Shown: piece by piece, positions 46,083 through 54,252 of the stretch
How positions within the stretch are numbered: position 1 is the first letter of the stretch
Layout of the letters: every line of letters begins with the position of its first letter
Source: Roseibium denhamense
GTDB taxonomy: Bacteria > Pseudomonadota > Alphaproteobacteria > Rhizobiales > Stappiaceae
Direction of reading: 5' to 3'
Assembly: GCF_009711415.1 (NCBI RefSeq)
Contig: NZ_SMLZ01000095.1
Coordinates: forward strand, 1 to 64,000
Length of the DNA: 64,000 nucleotides
The notes under the pieces: generated by a model
Seen by the model: only the letters and a program-made list of their open reading frames with translations
The model's database searches: none
Told to the model about the DNA's origin: nothing
Translations under genes and position numbers: made by a program

Positions 46083-47070
46083 GGAGCAGCTCCCCGCGGC
46101 AAATCTTGCGTGCATTGTCCGCAACGCCCGCCGCAGTGGGCACGGTCAGGTCCTCCAGCGCCGGCGAGAACGGCACAGGCACATCCATGGCCCCCATGCG
46201 GATAACCGGCGCATCCAGGTGATAGAACGCTTTTGCGCTGATCCGAGCGGCGATTTCCGCCGTCACGCCGTAGCTCTGGTGGCCTTCATCGATGACGATC
46301 GCCCGCGATGTCTTGCGCACCGAGTTCAGGATCGTTTCTTCATCCAGCGGAACGATGGTGCGCGGGTCGATGATTTCAGCGCTGATCCCGTCCTTGGCCA
46401 GCGCATCAGCTGCTTCCTCGGCCACCTGCACCATGGAGGACGTTGCCACCAGAGTAATGTCGCGGCCTTCGCGCTTCACATTCGCCTGGCCAAAGGGGAT
46501 CAGGTACTCCTCTTCCGGAACAAGAGCCTTGTCCTGATACATCAGCTTGTCTTCGAAAATCACGACCGGATTGTCATCCCGGATCGCCGTCTTCAAAAGC
46601 CCCTTCGCCTCATAGGCCGAGGAGGGCATGGCGACCTTCAGCCCCGGAATATGGGCAACGATGGCCTGGAGCGACTGGCTGTGCTGGGCTGCGGATCGCC
46701 GGGTCGCGCCCATGTTGGTGCGCAGGACCAGCGGAACCTTAAGCTTTCCGCCGGACATGTAATGGGTCTTGGCCGCCTGATTGCAGAGCTGGTCCATGAC
46801 GAGATAGATGAAGTCGCCAAACATCAGGTCGACGATGGGCCGGGATCCGGTCATCGCCGCCCCGACGGCCATGCCCATAAAGCCCGGCTCCGAAATCGGC
46901 GTGTCGATCACCCGGCCGGTGCCGAATTCCTCCACCAATCCCGACAGAACCTTGAACGGGGTTCCGGCCTCGGCAACATCTTCGCCGATCAGAAAAACCG
47001 TCGGGTCGCGGCGCATTTCCTCGGCAATCGCCTCGTTGACAGCCTTTGAAAAAGTAACTTCACGGGTCAT
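46072..47070 (-). CDS. 2-oxoacid dehydrogenase E1 beta subunit
   Basis: This 332-residue transketolase-like beta subunit resembles those of pyruvate, acetoin or branched-chain dehydrogenases. Conserved parts are FLIGEDVAEAGTPFKV near the N-terminus, FGTGRVIDTPISEPGFMGMA, and the C-terminal VPFSPALEDLTVP. It pairs with the alpha subunit encoded just upstream, whose stop it overlaps as ATGA. GGAGGAG precedes the start. Confidence 0.93.
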   Translation of the reverse strand: MTREVTFSKAVNEAIAEEMRRDPTVFLIGEDVAEAGTPFKVLSGLVEEFGTGRVIDTPISEPGFMGMAVGAAMTGSRPIVDLMFGDFIYLVMDQLCNQAAKTHYMSGGKLKVPLVLRTNMGATRRSAAQHSQSLQAIVAHIPGLKVAMPSSAYEAKGLLKTAIRDDNPVVIFEDKLMYQDKALVPEEEYLIPFGQANVKREGRDITLVATSSMVQVAEEAADALAKDGISAEIIDPRTIVPLDEETILNSVRKTSRAIVIDEGHQSYGVTAEIAARISAKAFYHLDAPVIRMGAMDVPVPFSPALEDLTVPTAAGVADNARKICRGELLHAA

Positions 47071-48086
47071 CCGCGGGCTCCTCCCAGATAGTCAAGCGCG
47101 TGGTCGACACCGGCAAACACGTGCATGTCGACCTCGGATGTGTCCGGATAGGGCGCGTTGAGGGCATACTCGACGGCCGCTTCGGCCTCGGCCTTGATCT
47201 CGTTGTTGATGGCGACCAACTCGTCGGCGGACAGGATGTTCTGATCTTCCAGCCACTTGCCAAAGTTGGTGATCGGGTCGCGGACGTTTTTCCACTCCGC
47301 TTCCTCGTCCTTGGAACGGTAGTAGTCACGGTTGATGTCGCCGACATGGTGACCGTGATAGCGGTAGGTCTTGAGTTCCATGAAGAACGGACCCTCCCCA
47401 TTCCGGCAGCGCTCGACAAGCTGGTTGGTCAGCTCGTTAACGGCCAGAACGTCCTGGCCGTCGACCTCGAAAGCTTCTATCCCGAAAGCTTCCGCGCGGG
47501 CGGTGAGAGACCCGGCGGCGATCTCTTCCGTTTTCGTGTACTCGCTGTAGCCATTGTTCTCGCAGGCATAGATGACCGGGAGTTTCCAGAGCGCGGCCAT
47601 GTTCATGACCTCATACCAAAGCCCTTGAGCGGTCGCGCCGTCACCGAAGAAACACACGGTCACGAAGTCCTTGCCAAGCTGCTTGGCCGACAATGCTGCG
47701 CCCGTGGCAATGCCCATCGAGCCACCAACGATGGCGTTGGCGCCGAGATTGCCGTGGGACTGGTCGGCAATGTGCATGGAGCCGCCCTTGCCCCTGCAAT
47801 AGCCTTCCTCCTTGCCCAAAAGCTCGCAGAACATGGCCTTGAACTCGGCGCCCTTGGCGACGCAATGGCCATGCCCCCGGTGGGTCGAGGTGATGCGGTC
47901 TTCGTCCGTCAGCGCCTCGCAGATCCCGACGGCGACGGCCTCCTGACCGGAATACATGTGGGTCAGGCCGGGCATCTTGGCGGACAGGTAAAGCTGGTTC
48001 GCATTGTCTTCAAATGCCCGGATCCGGACCATTTGCTTGTACATGCGAAGATAGTCTTCGGTGTTGTGCGTGCGCGTGTCGGACAC
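47067..48086 (-). CDS. thiamine-dependent 2-oxoacid dehydrogenase E1 alpha subunit
   Basis: This is an approximately 339-residue thiamine-diphosphate enzyme subunit. The ThDP/Mg motif is visible as GDGATAQG followed about 30 residues later by ENNGYS. RGHGHCVAKG and GKGGSMHIAD are also family features. GGAGGAG lies 8 bp before GTG 48086, which I take as the start rather than ATG 48104, which would place that ribosome site inside the coding region. With E1-beta and the two E2-type proteins it forms an AcoABC/Pdh-like complex. No E3 gene is in the island. Confidence 0.92.
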   Translation of the reverse strand: MSDTRTHNTEDYLRMYKQMVRIRAFEDNANQLYLSAKMPGLTHMYSGQEAVAVGICEALTDEDRITSTHRGHGHCVAKGAEFKAMFCELLGKEEGYCRGKGGSMHIADQSHGNLGANAIVGGSMGIATGAALSAKQLGKDFVTVCFFGDGATAQGLWYEVMNMAALWKLPVIYACENNGYSEYTKTEEIAAGSLTARAEAFGIEAFEVDGQDVLAVNELTNQLVERCRNGEGPFFMELKTYRYHGHHVGDINRDYYRSKDEEAEWKNVRDPITNFGKWLEDQNILSADELVAINNEIKAEAEAAVEYALNAPYPDTSEVDMHVFAGVDHALDYLGGARG

Positions 48087-48149
48087 GGGCTTGTCTCCTC
48101 CCATTGTGCCGCCCGCCTTGAAAGCGGACGGCTTGCCGCGATTTTGCGG

Positions 48150-49448
48150 TCAGTAGCGGTTGGCGATCGGCAGGTCTTCGGCCGGGAAAAGCGAGATCAC
48201 CTCGCACCCGGTTTCGGTCACCACGACCTCTTCCTCGATCCGCGCGGCGGAATAGCCATCTGTCGCCGGGCAATAGGTTTCGAGCGCGAACACCATGCCG
48301 GTCTTGATTTCCATCGGATGTTCCAGCGACACCGCACGGGAAATGATCGGCCGTTCGTGCAAGGCCAGTCCGAGCCCGTGACCGAATTGCAGGCCGAAAG
48401 CGGCATCCTCATTCGGAAAGCCGAGACTTTCTGCGGTCGGCCAGACCTCGGCGACCTTGTCGGTGGTCACGCCCGGCTTGATCATGGCGATGGAGGCGTC
48501 GATCCAATCGCGCGCTTTCACATAAGCGTCGTTCTGCGCCGGCGTCGCGCGGCCCACATTGAACGTGCGGTAATAGCAGGTCCGGTAGCCCTGATAGGAC
48601 TGCAGGATGTCGAAGAAGCACTGATCTCCGGGACGGATCAGCCTGTCGGTGAAATTATGCGGATGAGGATTGCAGCGCTCTCCGGAGATCGCATTGATCG
48701 CCTCGACATCGTCCGAGCCCATCTCGTAAAGCAGCTTGTTGGACAGGGCGACGATGTCATTCTCGCGCACGCCCGGTTTCAGCTCCTCATAAATCATGTG
48801 GTAGACGCCATCCACCATGGACGCGGCCTGTGTCAGAAGCTGAATTTCGTCCCAGTTCTTTATCTCGCGTGCGGCCAGCATGATCTGTTGACCATCCACG
48901 ACCTTGATGCCCTCCTCTTGCAGGGCATGGAACATGGCGGTCTCGGCGTAATCGACCCCCACCGGCATGTCGGCCATGCCCGCATCCTTGATCAATTGGG
49001 CGATCATTTTGGCGTATTTGCGCATCAGGCCAAACTCGGGCGGAATGGTGCCACGCATGCCGACGACGCCGGCCAGACAGTGATCGGGCTCCAGCCAGTC
49101 GGAATAGCGCTGGTGATGGACCGCGGCCGACCCGAAATCCCAGACATAGGGACTGTCATCGCCGGTCAGCAGGCAAAAGCGGCACATCTTGTCCCGTTCC
49201 CACTCGCCGATCTTGGTGGCCGAAACGTAGCGGATGTTGTTGACGTCAAACAGCAACAGCGAGCCTGCAGGTGAATTCTGCAGGGACTGCCGCGTGCGCG
49301 CCAGCCGGTAGCGGCGCAGGCGGTCATGGTCGACACGGCGCTCAAAGTCGACGGAGGTGTGTCCCCAGGCAGGGAGGCGGTCACGCCATTCCCAATTGGG
49401 TTCCAGGTCTTGCGGCGTGAGCATGTTGGGCATCAGGGCGCGGGTCAT
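48150..49448 (-). CDS. M24-family hydrolase with altered metal site
   Basis: This 432-residue creatinase/prolidase-fold protein has an N-terminal creatinase-N-like domain (about 35-200) and a pita-bread domain (about 205-425). Of the five expected metal ligands, Asp280 (FFDILQS), His357 (FGHGLG), Glu390 (FALETY) and Glu405 (RIEEEV) are present. The second Asp is replaced by Cys291 (GYRTCYYRTF). It may therefore bind metal differently or act without a di-metal centre, as creatinase and some DMSP-lyase-like relatives deviate from peptidases. The substrate is unknown and peptidase activity should not be assumed. AGGAG precedes the start. Confidence 0.87.
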   Translation of the reverse strand: MTRALMPNMLTPQDLEPNWEWRDRLPAWGHTSVDFERRVDHDRLRRYRLARTRQSLQNSPAGSLLLFDVNNIRYVSATKIGEWERDKMCRFCLLTGDDSPYVWDFGSAAVHHQRYSDWLEPDHCLAGVVGMRGTIPPEFGLMRKYAKMIAQLIKDAGMADMPVGVDYAETAMFHALQEEGIKVVDGQQIMLAAREIKNWDEIQLLTQAASMVDGVYHMIYEELKPGVRENDIVALSNKLLYEMGSDDVEAINAISGERCNPHPHNFTDRLIRPGDQCFFDILQSYQGYRTCYYRTFNVGRATPAQNDAYVKARDWIDASIAMIKPGVTTDKVAEVWPTAESLGFPNEDAAFGLQFGHGLGLALHERPIISRAVSLEHPMEIKTGMVFALETYCPATDGYSAARIEEEVVVTETGCEVISLFPAEDLPIANRY

Positions 49449-49514
49449 AAAAGGCTCCTGTCGGGTGCGAACAGGCGCACCCGCATTAAGGTGAAAATCT
49501 TTATCGGCGCGGGC

Positions 49515-50324
49515 TTACTTGGTCACCCAGCCGCCATCGATGGAGATCATCTGACCGGTCATGTAATCGCTGTCGTCACTGGCCAGGAAAGACGCCGTTC
49601 CGGTAATGTCGTCGGGATAGGACACGCGCTTGATGACCAGATTGCTTTCCACGATGTCCTCGTAGGCTTGGCCTTCGCGCTCCTTAAAACCGATTTCGAC
49701 GAGGTCCTTGTCCAGTTGTTCCCAGAGCGGGGTCACCACAACACCTGGCGCGTAGCCGTTCACGGTGATGTTGTGTTCCGCTAGGCCAAGTGCGCCGCAT
49801 TCGGTCAATGCCAGACAGCCGTATTTCGAGGTGCAATAGACGGTGACGTCCACCAGCGGCTTGCGGCTGGCGATACTTCCGACATTGATCAGCTTGTAGG
49901 GGTGATCCGGCATGGGTCCCTGGGCGATCATCTGGCGGGCCGTTTCCTGCATGCCGAGCCACATCGCCTTGGTGTTTACGTTCATGATCATGTCCCAGTT
50001 GTCTTCATCGATATCCATGAAGAACCGGGGTTTGTTGAGGCCGGCGTTGAACAGACCCACATTGATCGAGCCGAAAGCGTCGACCGTCGCGGCAACGGCG
50101 GCGGCGTTGTCGGCACGTTTGGTGACGTCCATTTTCACCGCAATCGCCTTGCCGTTTCCTGCCGCGTTGATGGCATTTGCCACCTCACCCGCGGTGTCTC
50201 CATCGAGATCTCCGACGCAGACATTGGCGCCCTGCGCGGCGAATGCCTTCGCGTTGGCTTCTCCCATGCCGCGCGCGGCGCCGGTGATCAGGATGTTTTT
50301 TCCCTTCAGACGATTGGGGTCCAT
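49515..50324 (-). CDS. SDR-family oxidoreductase
   Basis: This 269-residue short-chain dehydrogenase has a cofactor motif TGAARGMGEANA, the segment LFNAGLNKPRFFMDIDEDNW, and active-site VYCTSKYG (Tyr and Lys). It shares local phrases with the SDR at 53427-54224 in the divergent operon (AGVNKPMNFLDVTEDNW there), so the two are probably paralogues acting on related substrates. GGGAGGAA lies just before the start. It is the second gene of the leftward operon, 12 bp after the regulator gene. Confidence 0.9.
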   Translation of the reverse strand: MDPNRLKGKNILITGAARGMGEANAKAFAAQGANVCVGDLDGDTAGEVANAINAAGNGKAIAVKMDVTKRADNAAAVAATVDAFGSINVGLFNAGLNKPRFFMDIDEDNWDMIMNVNTKAMWLGMQETARQMIAQGPMPDHPYKLINVGSIASRKPLVDVTVYCTSKYGCLALTECGALGLAEHNITVNGYAPGVVVTPLWEQLDKDLVEIGFKEREGQAYEDIVESNLVIKRVSYPDDITGTASFLASDDSDYMTGQMISIDGGWVTK

Positions 50325-50336
50325 GAATTCCTCCCG

Positions 50337-52166
50337 TTAAAGTTTTCCCGCTTCCCTCAAAACTTGATCGGCGCGGTCTTGTGCTGCCTGTAAGGCTGTT
50401 TTTGGAGACTGAACGCCGCGCAGCATGTCGTGGCATTCCTCCCCGCAAATCTGGATAATCTGGCTTATTTCGGGGATTGGCGGGCGTGGCCAGAACTGCA
50501 GTTCGTCGCGCCAGGACATGGCGTCGACCGCCTCAAAGATGGGTGACAGGCGGCGCACTTCCGGGTCGGCCCCGACCGAATACCGCGGGTTCGTGCGGCT
50601 GCCGTGCTCGACATACAGCTTTTGAGCTTCCGGCGAGGTGAAGACGATGAGCGCCTCCACTGCTGCCTCCAGCCGCTCTGGTGGAATATTCGCCGGAATG
50701 CCAAGCAGGTATCCGCCGACAGGTGCGACCGGATTGGCGCGCGGCCCGGCCGGATGTGGCAAATACCCGACATTGCCGAAGGCGGCACAGGACGGATTTT
50801 GCTCGAAATAGGGGGCCAGAAGTGTGTAGCCATAGGCCATGGCGACCTTGCCGTTGGCGAAGGGGCGCACGCGCTCATACCAGGACATCGAAAGGATATC
50901 CGGCGGCGAATACTGCAGCAGGGCCATGAGATATTCTGCCGCTTCCAGGCCGCGCGGCGTGTCAATCATTGGCCGGTAGTCACCCTCGGCCAGTTTCGAG
51001 GCGTCAAAGCCTCCGGCCTGTTTGGGCAGGTCCAGCACGGGCTGGCCAAAATCCGCACATGTCATGATGAAGGTGTGGCCGAGGGCCGTGCCCCTGGCGG
51101 CATTCCAGGCGATGCCATAGCGCCCTTGCGACGGCTGATGCAGTTCTTCGGCCGCTCTCAGCAGCTTTGCGATCGTATGCGGTGGCTCAAGACCTGCCTC
51201 CGCGAATAGGTCCTTGCGGTAAAACAGCAGTTCTGGGGTCGTTTGGGAGGGCACGCCATAGGACCGGTCGCCCCAATGTGCGCTTTGCCATCCGGCGGTA
51301 TGAAAATCGCTTGGGTTGAGCCGTTCGGTATCCAGAATGTCGTCAAGCGGCAAGAGATACCCGCTTTCGGCGAATTCCCCGACCCAAGGCAGGTCGATGG
51401 CAATCAGATCATACCGGCTTGCAGGGCGCTGCGCGTTTTTCACGGCCTCTTCGTGAAGACGGTCAATGGAAAAAGCCCGCTGCTGAATCGGACAGCCGAT
51501 TACCTGCTCGAATTGACGCTTCAAGCCATGCATGACCATGAAGGTCGGATCCCCGTGGACCAAGACCTTGAGCCCACCGGTGAGTTTAAGCGGTTCTAGC
51601 AAGACTTGAGGTGGCTGTATCGTTTGCGCAGCCAAATAGGATCCGCCGAAATAATAGTCTTGGGTTTCGGAGCGGGGCTCTATTGAGCCGAAGCTTTGGC
51701 CCGCTAGCCGCCGCACTCGATTGCTGAACTGCGTCCAGGCCTCCAGCATCTCGGCACTCGGATGGAGGGAGAAGCTCTTTCCACTGGCGGTTCGGGGACG
51801 TTGTTCGATCAATCCTGCGTCGACCATTTCTTTCATTCGCCGTGTTGCCGTCGCATAGGGAACGCCCGATGCGCCGATAAGCGACGTCGGTGTCACTGCC
51901 TTTGCTTCCAGATGGCGTTTGACGAGATAGGCGGACATTTTTACATATGGATTGGGCGCGGTGACCTCGAGCAAGCCGTCAAGTTCATCCTCGAAATTCT
52001 GCAAAAAACTGAGAACCTGCAGAATTTCAGTCTTAGCTTGGGGCGTAAGGGTTTGCCGCTCCGTAACCAGTTCTCCATGATGGTGATTCATCGGATTGCT
52101 CCAGGATGTTGCGGATCCAGAACCACGGCCAAAATTCTCCAAATCGGATTTTTTTTGGATCGACAT
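50337..52166 (-). CDS. HTH regulator fused to a solute-binding-protein domain
   Basis: This 609-residue protein joins an N-terminal DNA-binding part to a type 1 extracellular solute-binding domain of the MalE/UgpB kind. Residues about 75-145 look like a winged helix (LIGASGVPYATATRRMKEMVDAGLIEQ in outline). Residues about 198-600 carry the binding fold (YDLIAIDLPWVGEFAESGYL; GVPSQTTPELLFYRKDLFAEAG; APVGGYLLGIPANIP). No signal peptide or membrane segment exists, so it is cytoplasmic. It probably senses the imported compound or a metabolite and controls both divergent operons. AGGGAAG precedes ATG 52166. It is the first gene of the leftward operon. Confidence 0.85.
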   Translation of the reverse strand: MSIQKKSDLENFGRGSGSATSWSNPMNHHHGELVTERQTLTPQAKTEILQVLSFLQNFEDELDGLLEVTAPNPYVKMSAYLVKRHLEAKAVTPTSLIGASGVPYATATRRMKEMVDAGLIEQRPRTASGKSFSLHPSAEMLEAWTQFSNRVRRLAGQSFGSIEPRSETQDYYFGGSYLAAQTIQPPQVLLEPLKLTGGLKVLVHGDPTFMVMHGLKRQFEQVIGCPIQQRAFSIDRLHEEAVKNAQRPASRYDLIAIDLPWVGEFAESGYLLPLDDILDTERLNPSDFHTAGWQSAHWGDRSYGVPSQTTPELLFYRKDLFAEAGLEPPHTIAKLLRAAEELHQPSQGRYGIAWNAARGTALGHTFIMTCADFGQPVLDLPKQAGGFDASKLAEGDYRPMIDTPRGLEAAEYLMALLQYSPPDILSMSWYERVRPFANGKVAMAYGYTLLAPYFEQNPSCAAFGNVGYLPHPAGPRANPVAPVGGYLLGIPANIPPERLEAAVEALIVFTSPEAQKLYVEHGSRTNPRYSVGADPEVRRLSPIFEAVDAMSWRDELQFWPRPPIPEISQIIQICGEECHDMLRGVQSPKTALQAAQDRADQVLREAGKL

Positions 52167-52218
52167 TGATCTTCCCTACAAGCTTCGGTGAGAGCTTAGC
52201 GTGGCAAAACGGAATAAA

Positions 52219-52256
52219 TATCCAAAATGGATAATGAGGTGATCATATTGGATAAT
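52219..52256. promoter_or_regulatory. candidate operator of the divergent catabolic operons
   Basis: A 15-bp palindrome TATCCA-AAA-TGGATA (52219-52233) is followed by a second TGGATAAT at 52249-52256, 21 bp (two helical turns) after the first TGGATAAT (52228-52235). A TTTGGAT-type sequence also lies near 52152. The site is in the only divergent gap of the system, between the fused regulator and the transporter operon. Confidence 0.65.
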
Positions 52257-52376
52257 TTTTGGGGCGCGACGCAAGGGAAGGGCGGGCACGTTTATTGAAA
52301 TGCCACCGCTGCACCGGCGGCGCGGCTCTGGAGGAGAGTTGCAACGGCACTAAAAACTGCACCCAAGGGAGGAATA

Positions 52377-53345
52377 ATGGGTATGACAAAGTCTCTTCGC
52401 GCACTTCTGATCGCATCAACGGCCGCCACAGGTATGGCATTTGCCGGAGCTGCATCAGCCGAAACAATGAAGATCGGCATCACGCAGAATAACGTCGGCG
52501 TCGACAGCTACCAAACGACTTATGAAAAAGCCTTTATCGAGGCCGCCGATGCGAATGCGGACGTCGAAACCGTAGTGCTTGACGCTGGCGGCGACGTCGC
52601 CCGGCAGATCGCCCAGATGGAAGACCTCATCCAACAGGAAGTCGATGCGATCATCATCTGGCCGACCAACGGCGAGGCAGTCATCCCGGCCGTCCGTAAG
52701 GCGCACAAGGCCGGGATCCCGGTCATTGTGACCAACTCAAATATCGCCGAGCAGGGATTTGACTTCGTGAAGTCGTTCTCCGGCCCGGACAACATTACGC
52801 AGGGCAAACGCTCCGCTGAAATCATGTGCGACAAGTTTAAGGAAATGGGCATCGAGAACGAAGCGCAGGTCGTGCACATAACGGGTCAGCCCGGCTACAC
52901 CACCGCGATTGAGCGCGCCAAGGGCTTTGACGATCGCCTGCCGGAAGTATGCCCGAACGTGACCCAGATCGACAAGCAGCCGGGTGACTGGAACCGTGAA
53001 AAATCGCAAAAAGTCATGGAAGCGTTCCTCGTAAAGTACGACGACATTGATGGGGTCTACTCCGGCGATGACAACATGGGTGTGGGTGCGCTGAATGCTG
53101 CGAAGGCCGCTGGCCGTGAGGGCATTATCTTTGTCGGCGCCACAAACTTCGCGGTTGGCTATGAAGCCATGGAGCGCGGCGAATATTGGGGCTCGATCTA
53201 TCAGTCGCCGGTCGACGATGCCAAGGCGGCGCTCAAAACAGCTGTTGATGTGTTGAATGGCGAGGAAATTCCTTTCCTGAACTACTTTGACACGCCGAAG
53301 ATCACCCAGGACAACATGGCCGAGTTTGACAAGCCGGTCTTCTAA
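52377..53345 (+). CDS. sugar ABC transporter substrate-binding protein (ribose type)
   Basis: This 322-residue periplasmic binding protein is of the type I fold (RbsB/CUT2 family). A signal peptide is cleaved after GAASA (about residue 28), and the mature part starts ETMKIGITQNN. Conserved phrases are DAIIIWPTNGEAVIPAVRKA and GVYSGDDNMGVGALNAAK. GGGAGGA sits before ATG 52377. It is the first gene of the rightward operon and is followed by a hairpin (53363-53392) that may leave it expressed above the membrane components. The ligand is unknown. Confidence 0.93.
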   Translation: MGMTKSLRALLIASTAATGMAFAGAASAETMKIGITQNNVGVDSYQTTYEKAFIEAADANADVETVVLDAGGDVARQIAQMEDLIQQEVDAIIIWPTNGEAVIPAVRKAHKAGIPVIVTNSNIAEQGFDFVKSFSGPDNITQGKRSAEIMCDKFKEMGIENEAQVVHITGQPGYTTAIERAKGFDDRLPEVCPNVTQIDKQPGDWNREKSQKVMEAFLVKYDDIDGVYSGDDNMGVGALNAAKAAGREGIIFVGATNFAVGYEAMERGEYWGSIYQSPVDDAKAALKTAVDVLNGEEIPFLNYFDTPKITQDNMAEFDKPVF

Positions 53346-53362
53346 GATCCCGATACCTCTCA

Positions 53363-53392
53363 CAGGGCGCGGCACCCCCGCGCCCTGTTTTT
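53363..53392 (+). terminator. hairpin with T tract after the binding-protein gene
   Basis: A 10-bp stem (CAGGGCGCGG / CCGCGCCCTG) with a 5-nt loop runs into TTTTT. The same-strand operon continues 34 bp later, so it probably acts as a partial terminator or mRNA-stabilising element, giving the binding protein in excess. Confidence 0.85.
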
Positions 53393-53426
53393 CATAAAAA
53401 CAAAACACATACTCTGGGAGGAGATC

Positions 53427-54224
53427 ATGGGCCGGTTGTCCGGGCGTTCCTGCATCGTGACCGGTGCTGCGCGGGGTATCGGCCGCGCAATTGGCGAGGC
53501 ATTGGTCAGCGAAGGCGCCGATGTCTGTTTTGCAGATATCAACGGAGAGCAAGTCGAGCGGGTTGCAGCCGACAGCCACACCATCAGCAATACCAACGGT
53601 GCCATGGTAACTTGGGCGGCAGTGGACGTCACCGACCGCCAGCAAGTCCAGGATATGATTGGCAAAGCCGTTTCGGCCTTCGGGAAACTCGACGTCAAAT
53701 TCAACAATGCCGGCGTCAACAAACCGATGAATTTTCTGGATGTCACCGAAGACAACTGGAACTTTATCATGGGTGTAAATGGCCTTGGCTGCATGATCGG
53801 CATGCAAGAAGCGGCTAAGCAGATGATTTCCCAGGGCACCGGCGGCAAAATCGTCAACACCGCCTCCATCGCCAGCCGCCAGGGCTTTGGCAATGTGGCG
53901 CCCTACTGCGCCTCGAAGTGGGCGGTCGTATCTTTAACCCAGTCCGGCGCGCGCGACTTGGCGCCTCACAACATCACGGTCACCGGCTTTGCGCCCGGTG
54001 TTGTTGCGACCGAAATGTGGGAACAGGTCGATCAAGACCTTATGGCGATCGGCGCCGCCGAACGCCCGGGGCAGGCCATGGAAGAGTTTTCGGCCGAAAT
54101 TCTCAAGGGCCGGGTAGCCAAACCGCACGATATTACCGGAACAACGAACTTCCTTGCCTCAAAAGACAGCGACTACATGACGGGTCAGATTGTCATGATC
54201 GACGGCGGCATGACCCTGGTTTGA
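53427..54224 (+). CDS. SDR-family oxidoreductase
   Basis: This 265-residue short-chain dehydrogenase has a cofactor motif TGAARGIGRAIGEAL, NNAGVNKPMNFLD, the active-site Tyr/Lys in APYCASKWAVVSL, and the C-terminal SDYMTGQIVMIDGG. It is related to the SDR at 49515-50324 in the opposite operon. GGGAGGAG precedes ATG 53427. Its place between the binding protein and permease genes suggests it acts on the imported compound first (inference). Confidence 0.92.
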   Translation: MGRLSGRSCIVTGAARGIGRAIGEALVSEGADVCFADINGEQVERVAADSHTISNTNGAMVTWAAVDVTDRQQVQDMIGKAVSAFGKLDVKFNNAGVNKPMNFLDVTEDNWNFIMGVNGLGCMIGMQEAAKQMISQGTGGKIVNTASIASRQGFGNVAPYCASKWAVVSLTQSGARDLAPHNITVTGFAPGVVATEMWEQVDQDLMAIGAAERPGQAMEEFSAEILKGRVAKPHDITGTTNFLASKDSDYMTGQIVMIDGGMTLV

Positions 54225-54252
54225 AATAAAACAACAGGTTAGGGAGGATCTG

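Noticed and set aside
45619..47049. A 476-codon open frame on the plus strand
   Set aside because: It is antisense to the lipoyl protein and E1-beta genes and its composition is unlike a real protein.
47100..49274. A 724-codon open frame on the plus strand
   Set aside because: It lies opposite the E1-alpha and M24 genes, which have clear motifs and ribosome sites. It is a high-GC antisense artefact.
48150..49448. DMSP lyase DddP
   Set aside because: Same M24 fold, but the metal-ligand pattern and N-terminal domain differ from the DddP sequence as I remember it. Only a general M24 call is supported.
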